The notes below the pieces were generated by a model. The model was not told where the DNA came from. It was given only the letters and a program-made list of their open reading frames with translations, and did not search any database. A stretch of DNA of 64,000 bases, from NCBI RefSeq assembly GCF_028369295.1, contig NZ_JAQMYP010000020.1, forward strand, positions 98,593-162,592, in the 5' to 3' direction. Positions within the stretch are counted from its first letter, which is position 1. Every line of letters starts with the position of its first letter. This DNA comes from Streptomyces sp. HD. Lineage in GTDB: Bacteria > Actinomycetota > Actinomycetes > Streptomycetales > Streptomycetaceae. The position numbers and the translations under genes were made by a program. Of this stretch, positions 15,763 to 24,714 are shown in pieces.

Positions 15763-16317
15763 ATGGGATCACTGCGGGTCACTCTCTGTGCGATCGCCGC
15801 CCTGGGGGCGGTCGCCGTCAGCCCGGCGGCACACGCCGCGGACGGGGGTGTCTCGATCGGACCGTCGTCCCCGCCCCCCGGCGGCGACATCACCCTGCGG
15901 GTGAGCGGATGCCCGCAGCGGGCCGCCACGGCCGCCTCCACGGCGTTCGTCGCCGACGCCCGCCTCACCATCGGTCCCGACGGCACCCTCGTCGGCGAGA
16001 GCCGCATCCGGTCCACGGCCGGGCCGGGCACCTACGACGTGAAGGTCGCCTGCGGGGAGACCTCCCGCACGGGTGCCCTCACCGTCGTACGGAAGGGCGC
16101 GAAGCAGTCCGTACGGCACGGGCCGCACCCGTCGGCCCCCGCCTCCCCGGTGGCCCCGGTCGAGGCCGGCGGCGGTGGCGCGGCGGAGCTCGCCGCCGTG
16201 GACGCCCGCGAGGCCGGGCCCGGTACGGCGCACACCGTGACCGGGCTGGTCCTCGCGGGCGTCGCCGCCACCGCCGTCGCGCTCAGGAGCGCACGCCGCG
16301 GCCGCCAGCGGCGCTGA
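15763..16317 (+). CDS. Secreted protein with C-terminal membrane anchor, paired with sortase
   Basis: A 184-residue protein. ATG 15763 follows GGAGG and starts a clean signal peptide (MGSLRVTLCAIAALGAVAVSPAAHA). The mature domain contains two Cys (SGCPQRAA and VKVACGETS) in an Ig-like beta-rich region of about 100 residues. A Pro/Ala/Gly linker, a hydrophobic helix (TVTGLVLAGVAATAVAL) and a basic tail complete it. I see no LPxTG or LAxTG motif. The sortase gene begins 2 bases after its stop, so this is a likely partner, but the sorting motif would be atypical. Function is unknown. Confidence 0.82.
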   Translation: MGSLRVTLCAIAALGAVAVSPAAHAADGGVSIGPSSPPPGGDITLRVSGCPQRAATAASTAFVADARLTIGPDGTLVGESRIRSTAGPGTYDVKVACGETSRTGALTVVRKGAKQSVRHGPHPSAPASPVAPVEAGGGGAAELAAVDAREAGPGTAHTVTGLVLAGVAATAVALRSARRGRQRR

Positions 16318-16319
16318 CG

Positions 16320-16985
16320 ATGGCCGGGCAGGAACGCTCCCGGCACGGCGGCCGCTTCCTCATGGGTGCGGCCTGGGCCGTGCTGCTGCTCGCGCTGTGG
16401 CTGTGGGGGCGGGAGATCACCGAGGTACGGCAGGCCGTGTCCGCACCCGTGTCGGGGGACGTCGCCGCCGTCGGCCGGCCGCAGCAGGTTCAGCTGCCGC
16501 CCGCCGCCCGGCCGTTGGGGGACGCGCTGCCGCAGCGCCTGGACATCCCCGGGCTCGACGTACGCGCACCGGTCGTCGCCCGCGGACTCGATTCGCAGGG
16601 GGCGATCGATCCGCCGCCCTACGACCGGCCCGGCGCCGTGGGCTGGTACGCGGCCGGGGCGAAGCCGGGGGCCGCCGGGGCCGCACTGCTCGTGGGCCAT
16701 GCCGACACCGCGACCCGGCCCGCCGTCTTCCACCGCATCGCCGCGCTCAAGCCGGGCGCCACGATCCGGGTCCTGCGCGACGACGGCAGGGTCGCCGAGT
16801 TCACCGTGGACAACGTCCGGGTCCTCGCCCGCGACAGGTTCGACGCCCACCAGGCCTACGGAGCCCGCCACTCGGGCCGCGCCGAACTCCGCCTGATCAC
16901 CTGCGGCGGCACCTTCGACCCGACGGCCCACGCCTACACCGCGAACGTGATCGTGTCGGCGTATCTGACGGGCACGGGCCTCTGA
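16320..16985 (+). CDS. Class F sortase
   Basis: A 221-residue protein from ATG 16320, two bases after the preceding stop (TGACGATG), so the pair is translationally coupled. One N-terminal helix (FLMGAAWAVLLLALWLW) anchors it. The domain shows RLDIPGLDVRAPVVARGLDSQG, the catalytic His in ALLVGHADTATRP and the catalytic Cys in ELRLITCGGTFD. The LITCGG variant and the single anchor fit actinobacterial class F sortases. It is distinct from the class E sortase at the left edge of the window. Confidence 0.9.
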   Translation: MAGQERSRHGGRFLMGAAWAVLLLALWLWGREITEVRQAVSAPVSGDVAAVGRPQQVQLPPAARPLGDALPQRLDIPGLDVRAPVVARGLDSQGAIDPPPYDRPGAVGWYAAGAKPGAAGAALLVGHADTATRPAVFHRIAALKPGATIRVLRDDGRVAEFTVDNVRVLARDRFDAHQAYGARHSGRAELRLITCGGTFDPTAHAYTANVIVSAYLTGTGL

Positions 16986-17220
16986 CTCCCGGGAAGGGCC
17001 ACCACCTGGCCCGGCCGACGGCCCGCTCCCCCCGAAGCCGCCGACCGGGCTGGTCCTCGACCGCGCGCGCACGGGCTGCGGGAGTAACCCGGCGTCCGGC
17101 GCGGGAGGCTTGAGGTGACCAGTGGAGATCGGTCCGACCGGGGGCTGGGGTCGTCGGCGAAGACTCTAGAACGGAAGCGGGCTGTGGCCTAGAGGCGTGT
17201 TCCAGGCCCCTGCGCACGTT

Positions 17221-17988
17221 TCAGCCCTGTGCCCGCCGTGCCTCCCAGCGCAGCTCGGCGTCGTCCGCGACGCGGTCGATGACCGCCTGCGCGACCCGGT
17301 CCAGCGGCAGCCGACGGCGCCGCGCGTACTGGCGCAGGGCCAGGAAGGCGTGGTCGGCGACGGTGTTCCAGCGCTCGGCGAGCATGCCCTTGGCCTGCTC
17401 GATGCGCACCCTGCTGGACAGCGCCTGCTGCAACTGACCGGAGAGGGTGCGACATCGGACGTACGTCGTGTGGTTCTGCAGTCCGAGGGCCGCGCAGTCG
17501 GCGATGAGCTGGGCCAGCTGCACGTCGATGCCGGCGTCGGGCGAGTCATCGACGGGTAGCGTGGTGAGAAAGACGTTGAGCGCGCCGAGCAGCCGCTCGT
17601 GGCGGCGCACGGGCACCGCGAAGGTGGTCCCTATGTCATGCGCCAGCGCCCGCTCGGTGAACGCCGGCCAGCGCCCCGCCGCCCGGGCCGCCCTGATCGA
17701 CACCGGCTCCACCGGCAGGCCGGAGCTGTAGCTGTCCAGGCAGGGCCCGCCCCCGTGCTGCGCCTCCAGCAGATCCAGCGCCAGCTCCCGCTGGGCGCCG
17801 CTCGCCGCCAGCGACACCGCGTCGGCCTTGTCGATCAGCATGAACCCGGCGGCCCGCGCGGTCAGTAACTCCACACAGTGGTCGGCAACCCGAGGCAAGT
17901 AGTGCGCCGCCTCGAACCCGTCGGTCAGGGTGTCCGCCGACTCCACCAACGCTTCCGCCAGCCGGATCTCCCGGGTGACCTGGTGCAT
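17221..17988 (-). CDS. GAF and ANTAR domain protein (putative RNA-binding antiterminator)
   Basis: A 255-residue protein from ATG 17988 (ribosome site ggggagcg on the minus strand). A GAF domain occupies about residues 20-165 (FMLIDKADAVSLAASGAQ, GPCLDSYSSGLPV, GTTFAVPVRRHERLLGALNVF). The C-terminal 60 residues form an ANTAR helix bundle (RVRIEQAKGMLAERWNTVADHAFLALRQYARRRRLPLDRVAQAVI). ANTAR domains bind tandem RNA hairpins to prevent termination; the GAF domain senses an unknown ligand. It is transcribed divergently from the GH6 gene across a 194-base gap. The 235-base gap on its 3' side (16986-17220) holds nothing I recognise. Confidence 0.92.
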   Translation of the reverse strand: MHQVTREIRLAEALVESADTLTDGFEAAHYLPRVADHCVELLTARAAGFMLIDKADAVSLAASGAQRELALDLLEAQHGGGPCLDSYSSGLPVEPVSIRAARAAGRWPAFTERALAHDIGTTFAVPVRRHERLLGALNVFLTTLPVDDSPDAGIDVQLAQLIADCAALGLQNHTTYVRCRTLSGQLQQALSSRVRIEQAKGMLAERWNTVADHAFLALRQYARRRRLPLDRVAQAVIDRVADDAELRWEARRAQG

Positions 17989-18182
17989 GACGCACGCTCC
18001 CCTTCCCCTTGTCTCCCCTGATTTCCCCCCGTCGGCCGCACCCGAAGGCACACGCCTACCCTGCTCATCGGAGCCGTAACGATGCCTGTAACAGCTCTCC
18101 GACAAGGATCGGCGACCTCGTACGCCCCGCGACACGTATGTCAGGATTGAGTCTTGGAACAGTGCACCCGAGGGGGAGCTGG

Positions 18183-19214
18183 ATGTACCTGAAGAGGGGG
18201 GCCTGGAGGGGCGCTCGTACGCGGACGTCCGCGGTGCTGCTGGGGGCGGCACTGCTGATCGCGGGCTGTTCCTCCGGGGACGGAGACGAGCCGGACGACA
18301 AGGCCGACGCCGGGATCACCCAACAGCCCAAGGACAAAGACCCGTTCTGGGTGAACCCGGACGGGAACGCGGCACAGCAGGTGGCCGCCTTCGAGAAGGA
18401 CGGCAAGAAGGAGGACGCCGAGGAGATCCGCAAGATCGCGCAGCAGCCGACGGGTGAGTGGATCGGCCCGGAGAACCCGGAGCAAGAGGCCCGCGGCTTC
18501 ACCGAGGCCGCCGACAAGGCCGGCCGCACCGCGCTGCTGGTCCTCTACAACATCCCGCACCGCGACTGCGGCCAGTACTCCCAGGGCGGCGCCGCCGACG
18601 GCAACGCCTACCGGACCTGGATCGACGGCGTCGCCAAGGGCATCGGGGACCGCTCCACCACGGTGATCCTGGAGCCGGACGCCCTGCTGCACCTGGTCGA
18701 CGGCTGCACCCCGGACGAGTTCCACGAGGAGCGTTACGACCTCCTCAAGGGCGCCATCGGCAAGCTGAAGTCCCTGAAGAACACCAAGGTCTACGTGGAC
18801 GCGGGCAACGCCGGCTGGGGCCACCCGGACCAGATCTTCGAGCCCCTGAAGTGGGCGGGCATCGACCAGGCCGACGGCTTCTCGGTCAACGTCTCCAACT
18901 TCTACACGACCAAGGACTCGATCGCGTACGGCAAGCAGCTCTCCGCCAAGGTGGGCAACAAACCCTTCGTGATCGACACCAGCCGCAACGGCAACGGCCC
19001 CTACACCGAGGGCAAACCGGACGAGCGCTGGTGCAACCCGCCCGGCCGCGCGCTGGGCGAGGCGCCGACGACGAAGACGCCGGACCAGCTGGTGGACGCG
19101 TTCGTCTGGGTCAAGCGCCCCGGCGAGTCGGACGGCGAGTGCAAGGGCGGACCGAAGGCCGGCGAGTGGTGGGCGGAGTACGCCTTGAAACTGGCGAAGG
19201 CGACAACCCCCTAG
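18183..19214 (+). CDS. cslZ: Glycoside hydrolase family 6 lipoprotein (CslZ-like endoglucanase)
   Basis: A 343-residue protein from ATG 18183 (ribosome site ggggga). The lipobox LLIAGC gives a membrane-anchored lipoprotein, followed by an acidic linker. The GH6 catalytic core shows TALLVLYNIPHRDCGQYSQGG, TTVILEPDAL with the catalytic acid Asp, VYVDAGNAGWGHPD, and VWVKRPGESDGEC near the C-terminus. GH6 enzymes cleave beta-1,4-glucans. Lying beside glxA and cslA, it matches the third gene of the CslA/GlxA glycan locus, where the hydrolase is thought to trim or release the nascent polymer at hyphal tips. The symbol rests on synteny. Confidence 0.9.
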   Translation: MYLKRGAWRGARTRTSAVLLGAALLIAGCSSGDGDEPDDKADAGITQQPKDKDPFWVNPDGNAAQQVAAFEKDGKKEDAEEIRKIAQQPTGEWIGPENPEQEARGFTEAADKAGRTALLVLYNIPHRDCGQYSQGGAADGNAYRTWIDGVAKGIGDRSTTVILEPDALLHLVDGCTPDEFHEERYDLLKGAIGKLKSLKNTKVYVDAGNAGWGHPDQIFEPLKWAGIDQADGFSVNVSNFYTTKDSIAYGKQLSAKVGNKPFVIDTSRNGNGPYTEGKPDERWCNPPGRALGEAPTTKTPDQLVDAFVWVKRPGESDGECKGGPKAGEWWAEYALKLAKATTP

Positions 19215-19272
19215 GGGCGCGGGACCCGTGACATATGCGGCTCCGCCGCGTGTGCGCGAACAACCACAACAC

Positions 19273-19310
19273 AACGCTCCCGCACCCGAAGAACGAGGTG
19301 CGGGAGCGTT
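19273..19310. terminator. Bidirectional terminator between GH6 gene and glxA
   Basis: AACGCTCCCGCACC (19273-19286) and GGTGCGGGAGCGTT (19297-19310) form a perfect 14-bp stem with a 10-base loop. It lies between the two convergent 3' ends and ends with TT on the plus strand and TT on the minus strand. Confidence 0.85.
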
Positions 19311-19317
19311 AGGGCAT

Positions 19318-21255
19318 TTACGGCACTCGCACCCACTGTGCCTTCGACGGCGTCCCTTGATCGTCCGTCACAAACAGCATGTACCAACCCGACGGCACCA
19401 GATCCCGGTTCGTCGGCAAGGTCACCGTGATCTTGTCACCGGCCTTCTTGAAGTCCAGCTTCACCGACCGCTGGTCCACGTCCGTGACGTGCGTGGACGC
19501 GCTCGGCCGGATCAGCCGTACGTTCCGGACGGACGAGGCGTGCTGCGAGGTGAACGTGCCCGTCCCGCCGCGCTTGATGGTCTGCGGCCCGCCCGACAGC
19601 GACGGCTGCGCGTCCCGGTACAGATAGGGCGGCGTGTAGATCTCGATGCGCTGCTCGAACTTGCCCGGCTTGGTGTTGGCCTTGTCGGCGTACAGCGAGT
19701 CCGAGCCGAAGAACATCACCCGGCCGTCGGGCAGCAGGATCGACCCCGAGTGGTAGTTGCGGCCCACCAGCGGGTCGGCGACCCGGTCGAGCTCGTTCGC
19801 GCCGGGCCGGTAGAGGTGCGCCTGGAGGATGTTGGAGTCACCGCGACCCCGGTAGTCCTCGGAACCGCCCGACACCAGCACGGAGTCGTCCGGCAGCACC
19901 GAAGCCTGCGGATACCGCGTGCCCTTCTCCAGCGACGGCCCGTCCACGAACTTCGGGTCGTTCGCCTTGAGATCGATGAGCCGCGTCTTGTTGCTGGACT
20001 CCTCGGACTCGCCGACGCCACCGCCGCCGATCACCATGTACTTCTCGTCCTGCGCCGGCGGCAGCAGCACCGTGCCCGAGGTCTCCATGAGCTTGGAGTC
20101 GCTCAGCCCGGGCAGCTTGCTGAACTTGTTGGTGTCCACGTCCCAGATGCCCGGCTCACGGCCCACGTTGTCCGGGCCGTAGCCCGCGTTCGACCCCGAG
20201 TAGAAGATCTTGCCGTTCTCCAGCGGGAACAGCGCCGGGTACGTCGGGAACTGCCGGACCTTCGACAGGTACGTCCACTTCTTGGTCTTCGGGTCGTACA
20301 CCTCGTTCTTGCCCGGTACGAGCTGACCGATGTCGTCGAGGCCGGAGACGCTGAGGATCTTGCCGTTGCCCAGCGTGGTGAGCGTCGGGTACCAGCGGGC
20401 CTCGTGCATCGGGTCGACCTTGATGTACTTCTCGGCGACCGGGTCGAACTCGTAGGCATCCCGGATGCCCTGGAAGTCCTTCTTGTCCAGGGCGATCTTC
20501 TGGGCGATGCCGTACGTGTTACGGGCGTCGGCGCCGGACAGCCCCTGAATGCGGTAGTTGTCCTGGGTGCCGGTCTGGTACTTGGCGCCCTTCTTCTGCG
20601 CCTCGACATAGATCCGGCCGAGACCGGGGTCGTTGCGCAGGAACTTGCCGGTCGCCTTGTCGAAGACCTTCTTCGCGCGCGGCACCAGCACCGGGTCCTT
20701 GGAGACGAACGTCTTGCCGTTCTCCTTGCCGGTGAACTTGGTGCCCGCGGGCAGCGTGATCGGCTCGTCCGGGTTCTCGTTGTGCACGATCATCAGGCCG
20801 CCGGCCTTGGTGACGTCACCCTTGAGCTTCTCGTAGCGCTTGGTACCGCCCGCGATCAGCAGGTTGCCGTTGGACAGCTGGGTGTGGCCGGTGCAGAACA
20901 GGTCGTTCGGCGTCGGCACCTTCTTGATCGTGCCCTTGACCGGGTCCCAGATCCGGGTGTCGTACTTCTTCGCGTCGAAGTTGTCCTGGTTGTTGCCCGA
21001 ACCCGCGATCAGCAGCACCTTGCCGGTGTGCAACAGCGCCGCGTGGATGGTGTTCTGGCGGTACTCCTCTGGGAAGTCGACGATCTCCCAGTGGCCGTTC
21101 TCGGCTTTGTACTCCGGTTTGTTGATTTGGTACTGGTGGTATTTCTCGGTCCCGAAGCGATACAGCCACGGCCCGTTCATCCCGGCCAGCGCGAGTACCA
21201 CCGCCGTACCTATCGCGAGTCGACGGGCGCGGCGGCGGCCTGCACGGTCGTTCAT
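19318..21255 (-). CDS. glxA: GlxA-type mononuclear copper radical oxidase
   Basis: A 645-residue protein whose ATG overlaps the cslA stop by 4 bases (ATGA). A short basic N-terminus and one helix (LAIGTAVVLALAGMNGPWLY) anchor or export it, followed by a seven-bladed Kelch propeller and a C-terminal DUF1929 domain. Residues fitting the galactose-oxidase site are visible: Cys121 in LFCTGHTQL and Tyr289 in EARWYPT (thioether cofactor), Trp288 beside it, Tyr-His in GRNYHSGSILLPDG, and the C-terminal His in STHVTDVDQR. GlxA oxidises terminal groups of the CslA glycan and is needed for aerial growth and pellet formation in S. lividans and S. coelicolor. Length and motifs are complete. Confidence 0.95.
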   Translation of the reverse strand: MNDRAGRRRARRLAIGTAVVLALAGMNGPWLYRFGTEKYHQYQINKPEYKAENGHWEIVDFPEEYRQNTIHAALLHTGKVLLIAGSGNNQDNFDAKKYDTRIWDPVKGTIKKVPTPNDLFCTGHTQLSNGNLLIAGGTKRYEKLKGDVTKAGGLMIVHNENPDEPITLPAGTKFTGKENGKTFVSKDPVLVPRAKKVFDKATGKFLRNDPGLGRIYVEAQKKGAKYQTGTQDNYRIQGLSGADARNTYGIAQKIALDKKDFQGIRDAYEFDPVAEKYIKVDPMHEARWYPTLTTLGNGKILSVSGLDDIGQLVPGKNEVYDPKTKKWTYLSKVRQFPTYPALFPLENGKIFYSGSNAGYGPDNVGREPGIWDVDTNKFSKLPGLSDSKLMETSGTVLLPPAQDEKYMVIGGGGVGESEESSNKTRLIDLKANDPKFVDGPSLEKGTRYPQASVLPDDSVLVSGGSEDYRGRGDSNILQAHLYRPGANELDRVADPLVGRNYHSGSILLPDGRVMFFGSDSLYADKANTKPGKFEQRIEIYTPPYLYRDAQPSLSGGPQTIKRGGTGTFTSQHASSVRNVRLIRPSASTHVTDVDQRSVKLDFKKAGDKITVTLPTNRDLVPSGWYMLFVTDDQGTPSKAQWVRVP

Positions 21256-23252
21256 TCCTTACGTCCCCCAAGTCCACCAAGGGCGATCTGCATGGTCTGG
21301 TCGTTGCCGCTGTTGCCCGAAGCGGCCCAGCTCGGCTTCTGCTGCGGCGCGTGCGCCGCATGCGGGGCATGGGACGCGTGCTGCGTGGGCAGCGGTTGCG
21401 GCTCCGGCTGGTAGGACGCCGACTGGGCCGGCGTGGGCTGCGCCGGGACGGTCGCGGCGGGCTTCTTCTTCTCCTGACGCAGCATGTAGCGCCACGCGAA
21501 GATCGGCGTCGCGGTGATCAGCATGGCGAACGTCGCCCAGGTGATCATCGCGGGGTGCGAGTGCCCGTATACAAATCCGGCCGTGATCGAGGCGCCGAAG
21601 ATGACGATGAAGTACCAGTGGTACCGGAAGGTCCCGAACCACCGGTCGGGGCTGGCCGAGTCGCCCTTCGGGGTCACCACGAACTTGCTCTTCTTGCGCA
21701 GCACCGAGTCGATCAGCGCCTTCGCGTACAGCGGCGCCGACAGCGCGGACATCACCATGCCGGCCACACCGCCGGAGCCCTCGGGCTCGTGCGGCGAGAC
21801 GTTGTGGCGGCGGTTCCAGACGTACAGGCCGATCTGGAGCGCGGAGGCGTTGCCGTAGAGCATCAGCCAGATCGTCGGGTCGATGTTCACACCCGAGGCG
21901 CCCAGGCCCAGGAACAGCGCACAGCTCAGCGCCGCCAGGATCCAGTTGAGGGCGGACATCGGGTAGAAGATGATCATCATCGTGTAGTTGAAGAGCTTGC
22001 TCGGCGGCAGCGAGTACCAGCCCTTCCAGTACTGCTTGAGGATCGTCTCGTACGTCCCGCGCGACCAGCGCATCTGCTGCGTGAAGAAGTCCGTCCAGGC
22101 GCTCGGCCCCTCACCCACCGCGAGCACGTCCGGCGTGTACACGGACCGCCACTTCTTGCCCGTCGCCGGGTTCTTGTGGCGGTGGATCTCGAAACCGGTC
22201 GCCATGTCCTCGGTGATCGAGTCGTACAGGCCACCGATCTGCTTGAGCGCCTTGATGCGTACGGCGTTCGACGTACCCACGAACATCGGGGCGCCGTACT
22301 TGTTGCCGGCGCGCTGGATCAGGGCGTGGAAGAGGAACTGCTGCGATTCGGCGGCCTTGGTGACGAAGTTGTCGTAGTTGCCGTACACCTGCGGGCCGAT
22401 GACGAAGCCGATGTTCGGGTCGCGGAAGAAGCCGAGCATCCGCTCCAGGTAGTTCGGCAGCGGCACGTGGTCGGTGTCGACCGAGGCGAAGAAGTCGTAG
22501 TCGTCGCCGTGCGCGTCCAGCCAGGCGTTGTAGTTGCCGTGCTTGGTCTTGGCGCGGTGCGGGCCCTTGGGCTGGTTCCACTTGGCGACGCCCTTGCGGG
22601 AGAAGTGGTGCACGCCGAGCCGGGCGCAGACCTCCTTGACCTCCGGGTCGTCGCCCTCGTCGAGCAGCCAGACGTGCAGCAGGCCCCGGTGGCGCAGCTT
22701 GACGGCCGCCTCCAGGGTCTTCGTCACCATCTCCAGCGGCTCCTTGCCGGGCACGAAGGAGGTGAGGAAGGCCACTCTCGTGCCGGTCTCCGGCACCACC
22801 GGGATCGGGTCGCGGGCGACCAGCGTGGCGTGCGCGTTGGACAGCACGTTCATGCAGCGGAAGAACTCGATCAGACCGATCGAGACCAGCATGACTATGT
22901 CGAGCGCCGGCAGGAAGTCATAGGCGGGATAGTCCCGTTCGGTCCAGTGCTCGGGCTGCAGCAGCCAGAACAGCAGGACGAGTGAGAGCACCGGAGCCGC
23001 CGCGAGCATCAGGGCGACCCTGATCCGGTGCGGCTCCTGCGAGATCAGCGAGCGGTACTCGACCCGGTACGGCTTGTTCGGATCGGGTTGTGTGAGGGGA
23101 CCGGCCAGCCGGCTGTAGTGCTCGTAGTCGTACTTCGGCAGAGTCTTCTTGATCCGGCGGAAAGCTCCGGTCCGGGTCTGCGAAGGCACCCGTAGCTGGG
23201 TTGTCTGAGACGGGTCGAAGTTCTGCCGGGCGCCCGTCGGCGTCGACGTCAT
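21252..23252 (-). CDS. cslA: Cellulose-synthase-like glycosyltransferase CslA
   Basis: A 666-residue GT2 enzyme starting at ATG 23252. Two N-terminal helices (about 77-98 and 117-133) precede the catalytic domain with VDTD (259-261 DxD), TED (347-349) and QQMRW (392-396), the processive beta-glycan synthase set. At least four helices follow, then a His/Pro/Gln-rich cytosolic tail. CslA polymerises a beta-1,4 glucan-type polymer at hyphal tips with GlxA and the neighbouring GH6 protein. It is translationally coupled to glxA. The promoter must lie in the 323-base gap upstream. Confidence 0.96.
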   Translation of the reverse strand: MTSTPTGARQNFDPSQTTQLRVPSQTRTGAFRRIKKTLPKYDYEHYSRLAGPLTQPDPNKPYRVEYRSLISQEPHRIRVALMLAAAPVLSLVLLFWLLQPEHWTERDYPAYDFLPALDIVMLVSIGLIEFFRCMNVLSNAHATLVARDPIPVVPETGTRVAFLTSFVPGKEPLEMVTKTLEAAVKLRHRGLLHVWLLDEGDDPEVKEVCARLGVHHFSRKGVAKWNQPKGPHRAKTKHGNYNAWLDAHGDDYDFFASVDTDHVPLPNYLERMLGFFRDPNIGFVIGPQVYGNYDNFVTKAAESQQFLFHALIQRAGNKYGAPMFVGTSNAVRIKALKQIGGLYDSITEDMATGFEIHRHKNPATGKKWRSVYTPDVLAVGEGPSAWTDFFTQQMRWSRGTYETILKQYWKGWYSLPPSKLFNYTMMIIFYPMSALNWILAALSCALFLGLGASGVNIDPTIWLMLYGNASALQIGLYVWNRRHNVSPHEPEGSGGVAGMVMSALSAPLYAKALIDSVLRKKSKFVVTPKGDSASPDRWFGTFRYHWYFIVIFGASITAGFVYGHSHPAMITWATFAMLITATPIFAWRYMLRQEKKKPAATVPAQPTPAQSASYQPEPQPLPTQHASHAPHAAHAPQQKPSWAASGNSGNDQTMQIALGGLGGRKE

Positions 23253-23575
23253 GAGTCATCCCCCCACACGCAGGTCACCGCGTGTCTGTCGGTTCCTTTA
23301 CGACTGTGTCGATCCCCCTCGACCTCCACAGGCGTATCAGTGGTGGGCCGCAGTCACCACATCCTCCACACCTTAGACATGGAACTGCGACCTTCCGGTT
23401 GCATCATGCCCCCCTCGGCATGTGGTCATGAACGGGGCCCCCTACTCCCCGGCAAAAACCGGCAACCGGCTCCTTGCCCCCCAACTGCCGCGTATGCGCA
23501 GCATCTTGAAAAACCAATCACCAGGTTCTACGTCGTCGCACATGATCGCAAGATGCGAAACGAGGTGTTTACCGG
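23253..23575. other. Intergenic region upstream of cslA
   Basis: No gene is visible in these 323 bases. ACACGC (23266-23271) and GCGTGT (23280-23285) form an inverted repeat close to the cslA start that could be an operator. The region from 23440 to 23570 is unusually AT-rich for this genome and probably contains the cslA promoter. I see no other repeat or RNA gene. Confidence 0.5.
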
Positions 23576-24292
23576 TCATACGCGCTCATTGTGGCACCTG
23601 TGGGGGTGCTGTGTGCCCGTTGTGGACACGCGGGCGCGGATGTTGCCGAAGTGCTCGCTTATGGCCTCCTCTGCCCGTATCGCGTCGCCCGACCGCACCG
23701 CGTCCACGATCTCCCGGTGCTGCCGACAGGTGACCAGGGGATCCTGTGGCGCCCCGCCGAGATCGGTGTGGACGCGGTGGAAGGCGTCCCAGAACGCCTC
23801 CATGACCTCGCCCAGCAACGCGTTGTCCAGCCCCCGGTAGAGGGTGGCGTGAAACGCCCGGTCGGTCTCGGCGATACCGTCGCCGCCCCGCGCCGCCTGC
23901 TCTTCCATACGGTCGACGAGCGCGTCCAGTTCAACGAGATCGGCATCCGGAATCCGCCCCGCGAGCCGCGACACCAGCCCGCTCTCCACGGCCTCCCGCA
24001 GTTGCAGCAGCTGGAGCAGGGTGTCCTCGCCGCGGTAGTGCCCGGCGACCGTGCGGAAGGCGAGCCCCTCGATCATCGGCGCCAACGACATGGCGCCGAC
24101 ATACGTCCCGAACCCGTGCCGGATCTCCACGATGCCCATCGCCTGCAGCCCCTTGAGCGCCTCGCGCACGGAGTTCCGGCTGGCACCGAGGTGCGCCATC
24201 AGCTCGGGCTCCGTCGGCAGCGGGGCCCCGGAGGGCAGCCGGCGGTCGATGATGAGCTTCTTGATCCGCTCCTGAAGGTCACGCGCTGCCAT
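23576..24292 (-). CDS. FadR/GntR-family regulator (FCD domain)
   Basis: A 238-residue protein. I chose ATG 24292; an upstream TTG at 24313 in the same frame is possible. The winged helix is LPTEPELMAHLGASRNSVREALKGLQAMGIVEIRHGFGTYV, followed by an all-helical FCD domain with the metal-binding pattern Asp (AETDRAFHATLYRGLDN) and His (TCRQHREIVDAVRSGD, AISEHF). Such regulators sense carboxylates or sugar acids. It lies downstream of the cslA promoter region and next to a tRNA array. Its target is unknown; regulation of cslA is possible but not shown. Confidence 0.9.
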   Translation of the reverse strand: MAARDLQERIKKLIIDRRLPSGAPLPTEPELMAHLGASRNSVREALKGLQAMGIVEIRHGFGTYVGAMSLAPMIEGLAFRTVAGHYRGEDTLLQLLQLREAVESGLVSRLAGRIPDADLVELDALVDRMEEQAARGGDGIAETDRAFHATLYRGLDNALLGEVMEAFWDAFHRVHTDLGGAPQDPLVTCRQHREIVDAVRSGDAIRAEEAISEHFGNIRARVSTTGTQHPHRCHNERV

Positions 24293-24382
24293 GGCGAGAG
24301 AGTATCCGGCCAAACACGAGAACAGCCCCTCGCTTGCACGAGGGACTGCGCAGCCAGGAACTCGCCCCCGCCCCCAACGCGA

Positions 24383-24410
24383 AAGGCCCCCCGCTTCCGC
24401 GAGGGGTCTT
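24383..24410 (-). terminator. Terminator hairpin after tRNA-Lys 3'-fragment 1
   Basis: On the minus strand AAGACCCC pairs with GGGGCCTT around CGCGGAAGCG. It follows the 36-base tRNA fragment at 24420-24455, just as equivalent hairpins follow the complete tRNA genes. Confidence 0.7.
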
Positions 24411-24419
24411 CACCGTCTG

Positions 24420-24455
24420 TGCGCCGCCAGGGACTCGAACCCCGGACCCGCTGAT
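24420..24455 (-). repeat. tRNA-Lys 3'-fragment 1 (36 bases)
   Basis: Identical to nucleotides 39-74 of the complete tRNA-Lys gene at 24715-24788: last anticodon-loop base, 3' anticodon stem, variable loop, T-arm, acceptor strand and discriminator. On its 5' side the tRNA sequence is replaced by a module beginning ATGCAGC, preceded by a GC hairpin (CCGGGGG...CCCCCGG type). Such fragments usually mark attachment sites of integrative elements. Confidence 0.9.
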
Positions 24456-24530
24456 GCTGCATTTCCCGGGGGGTAACCCCCGGCCCCCCAGCCGCCTCTG
24501 CAGGGCCCGCGAGAGCTCGCTTCAATGCGA

Positions 24531-24558
24531 AAGACCCCCCGCTTCCGCGAGGGGCCTT
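24531..24558 (-). terminator. Terminator hairpin after tRNA-Lys 3'-fragment 2
   Basis: On the minus strand AAGGCCCC pairs with GGGGTCTT around CGCGGAAGCG. It is the middle copy of three near-identical hairpins in the tandem array. Confidence 0.7.
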
Positions 24559-24567
24559 CACTGTCTG

Positions 24568-24603
24568 TGCGCCGCCAGGGACTCGAACCCCGGACCCGCT
24601 GAT
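24568..24603 (-). repeat. tRNA-Lys 3'-fragment 2 (36 bases)
   Basis: A second copy of tRNA-Lys nucleotides 39-74, 148 bases from fragment 1 and 147 bases from the complete gene. The 5' flank is again ATGCAGC preceded by a CCGGGGGTTACCCCCGG-type hairpin, so fragment, terminator and spacer form a tandemly duplicated module. Confidence 0.9.
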
Positions 24604-24677
24604 GCTGCATTTCCCGGGGGTAACCCCCGGACCCCCAGCCGCCTCTGCAGGGCCCGCGAGAGCTCGCCTCAATGCGA

Positions 24678-24705
24678 AAGACCCCCCGCTTCCGCGAGGG
24701 GTCTT
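24678..24705 (-). terminator. Terminator of tRNA-Lys (first complete gene)
   Basis: AAGACCCC / GGGGTCTT stem around CGCGGAAGCG on the minus strand, 10 bases after the tRNA 3' end. Confidence 0.75.
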
Positions 24706-24714
24706 CACCGTCTG

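Noticed and set aside
19228..21414. Plus-strand frame of over 700 codons opposite glxA
   Set aside because: The glxA frame has catalytic residues, a family-typical length and coupling to cslA. The opposite frame has no recognisable domain and follows glxA codon structure.
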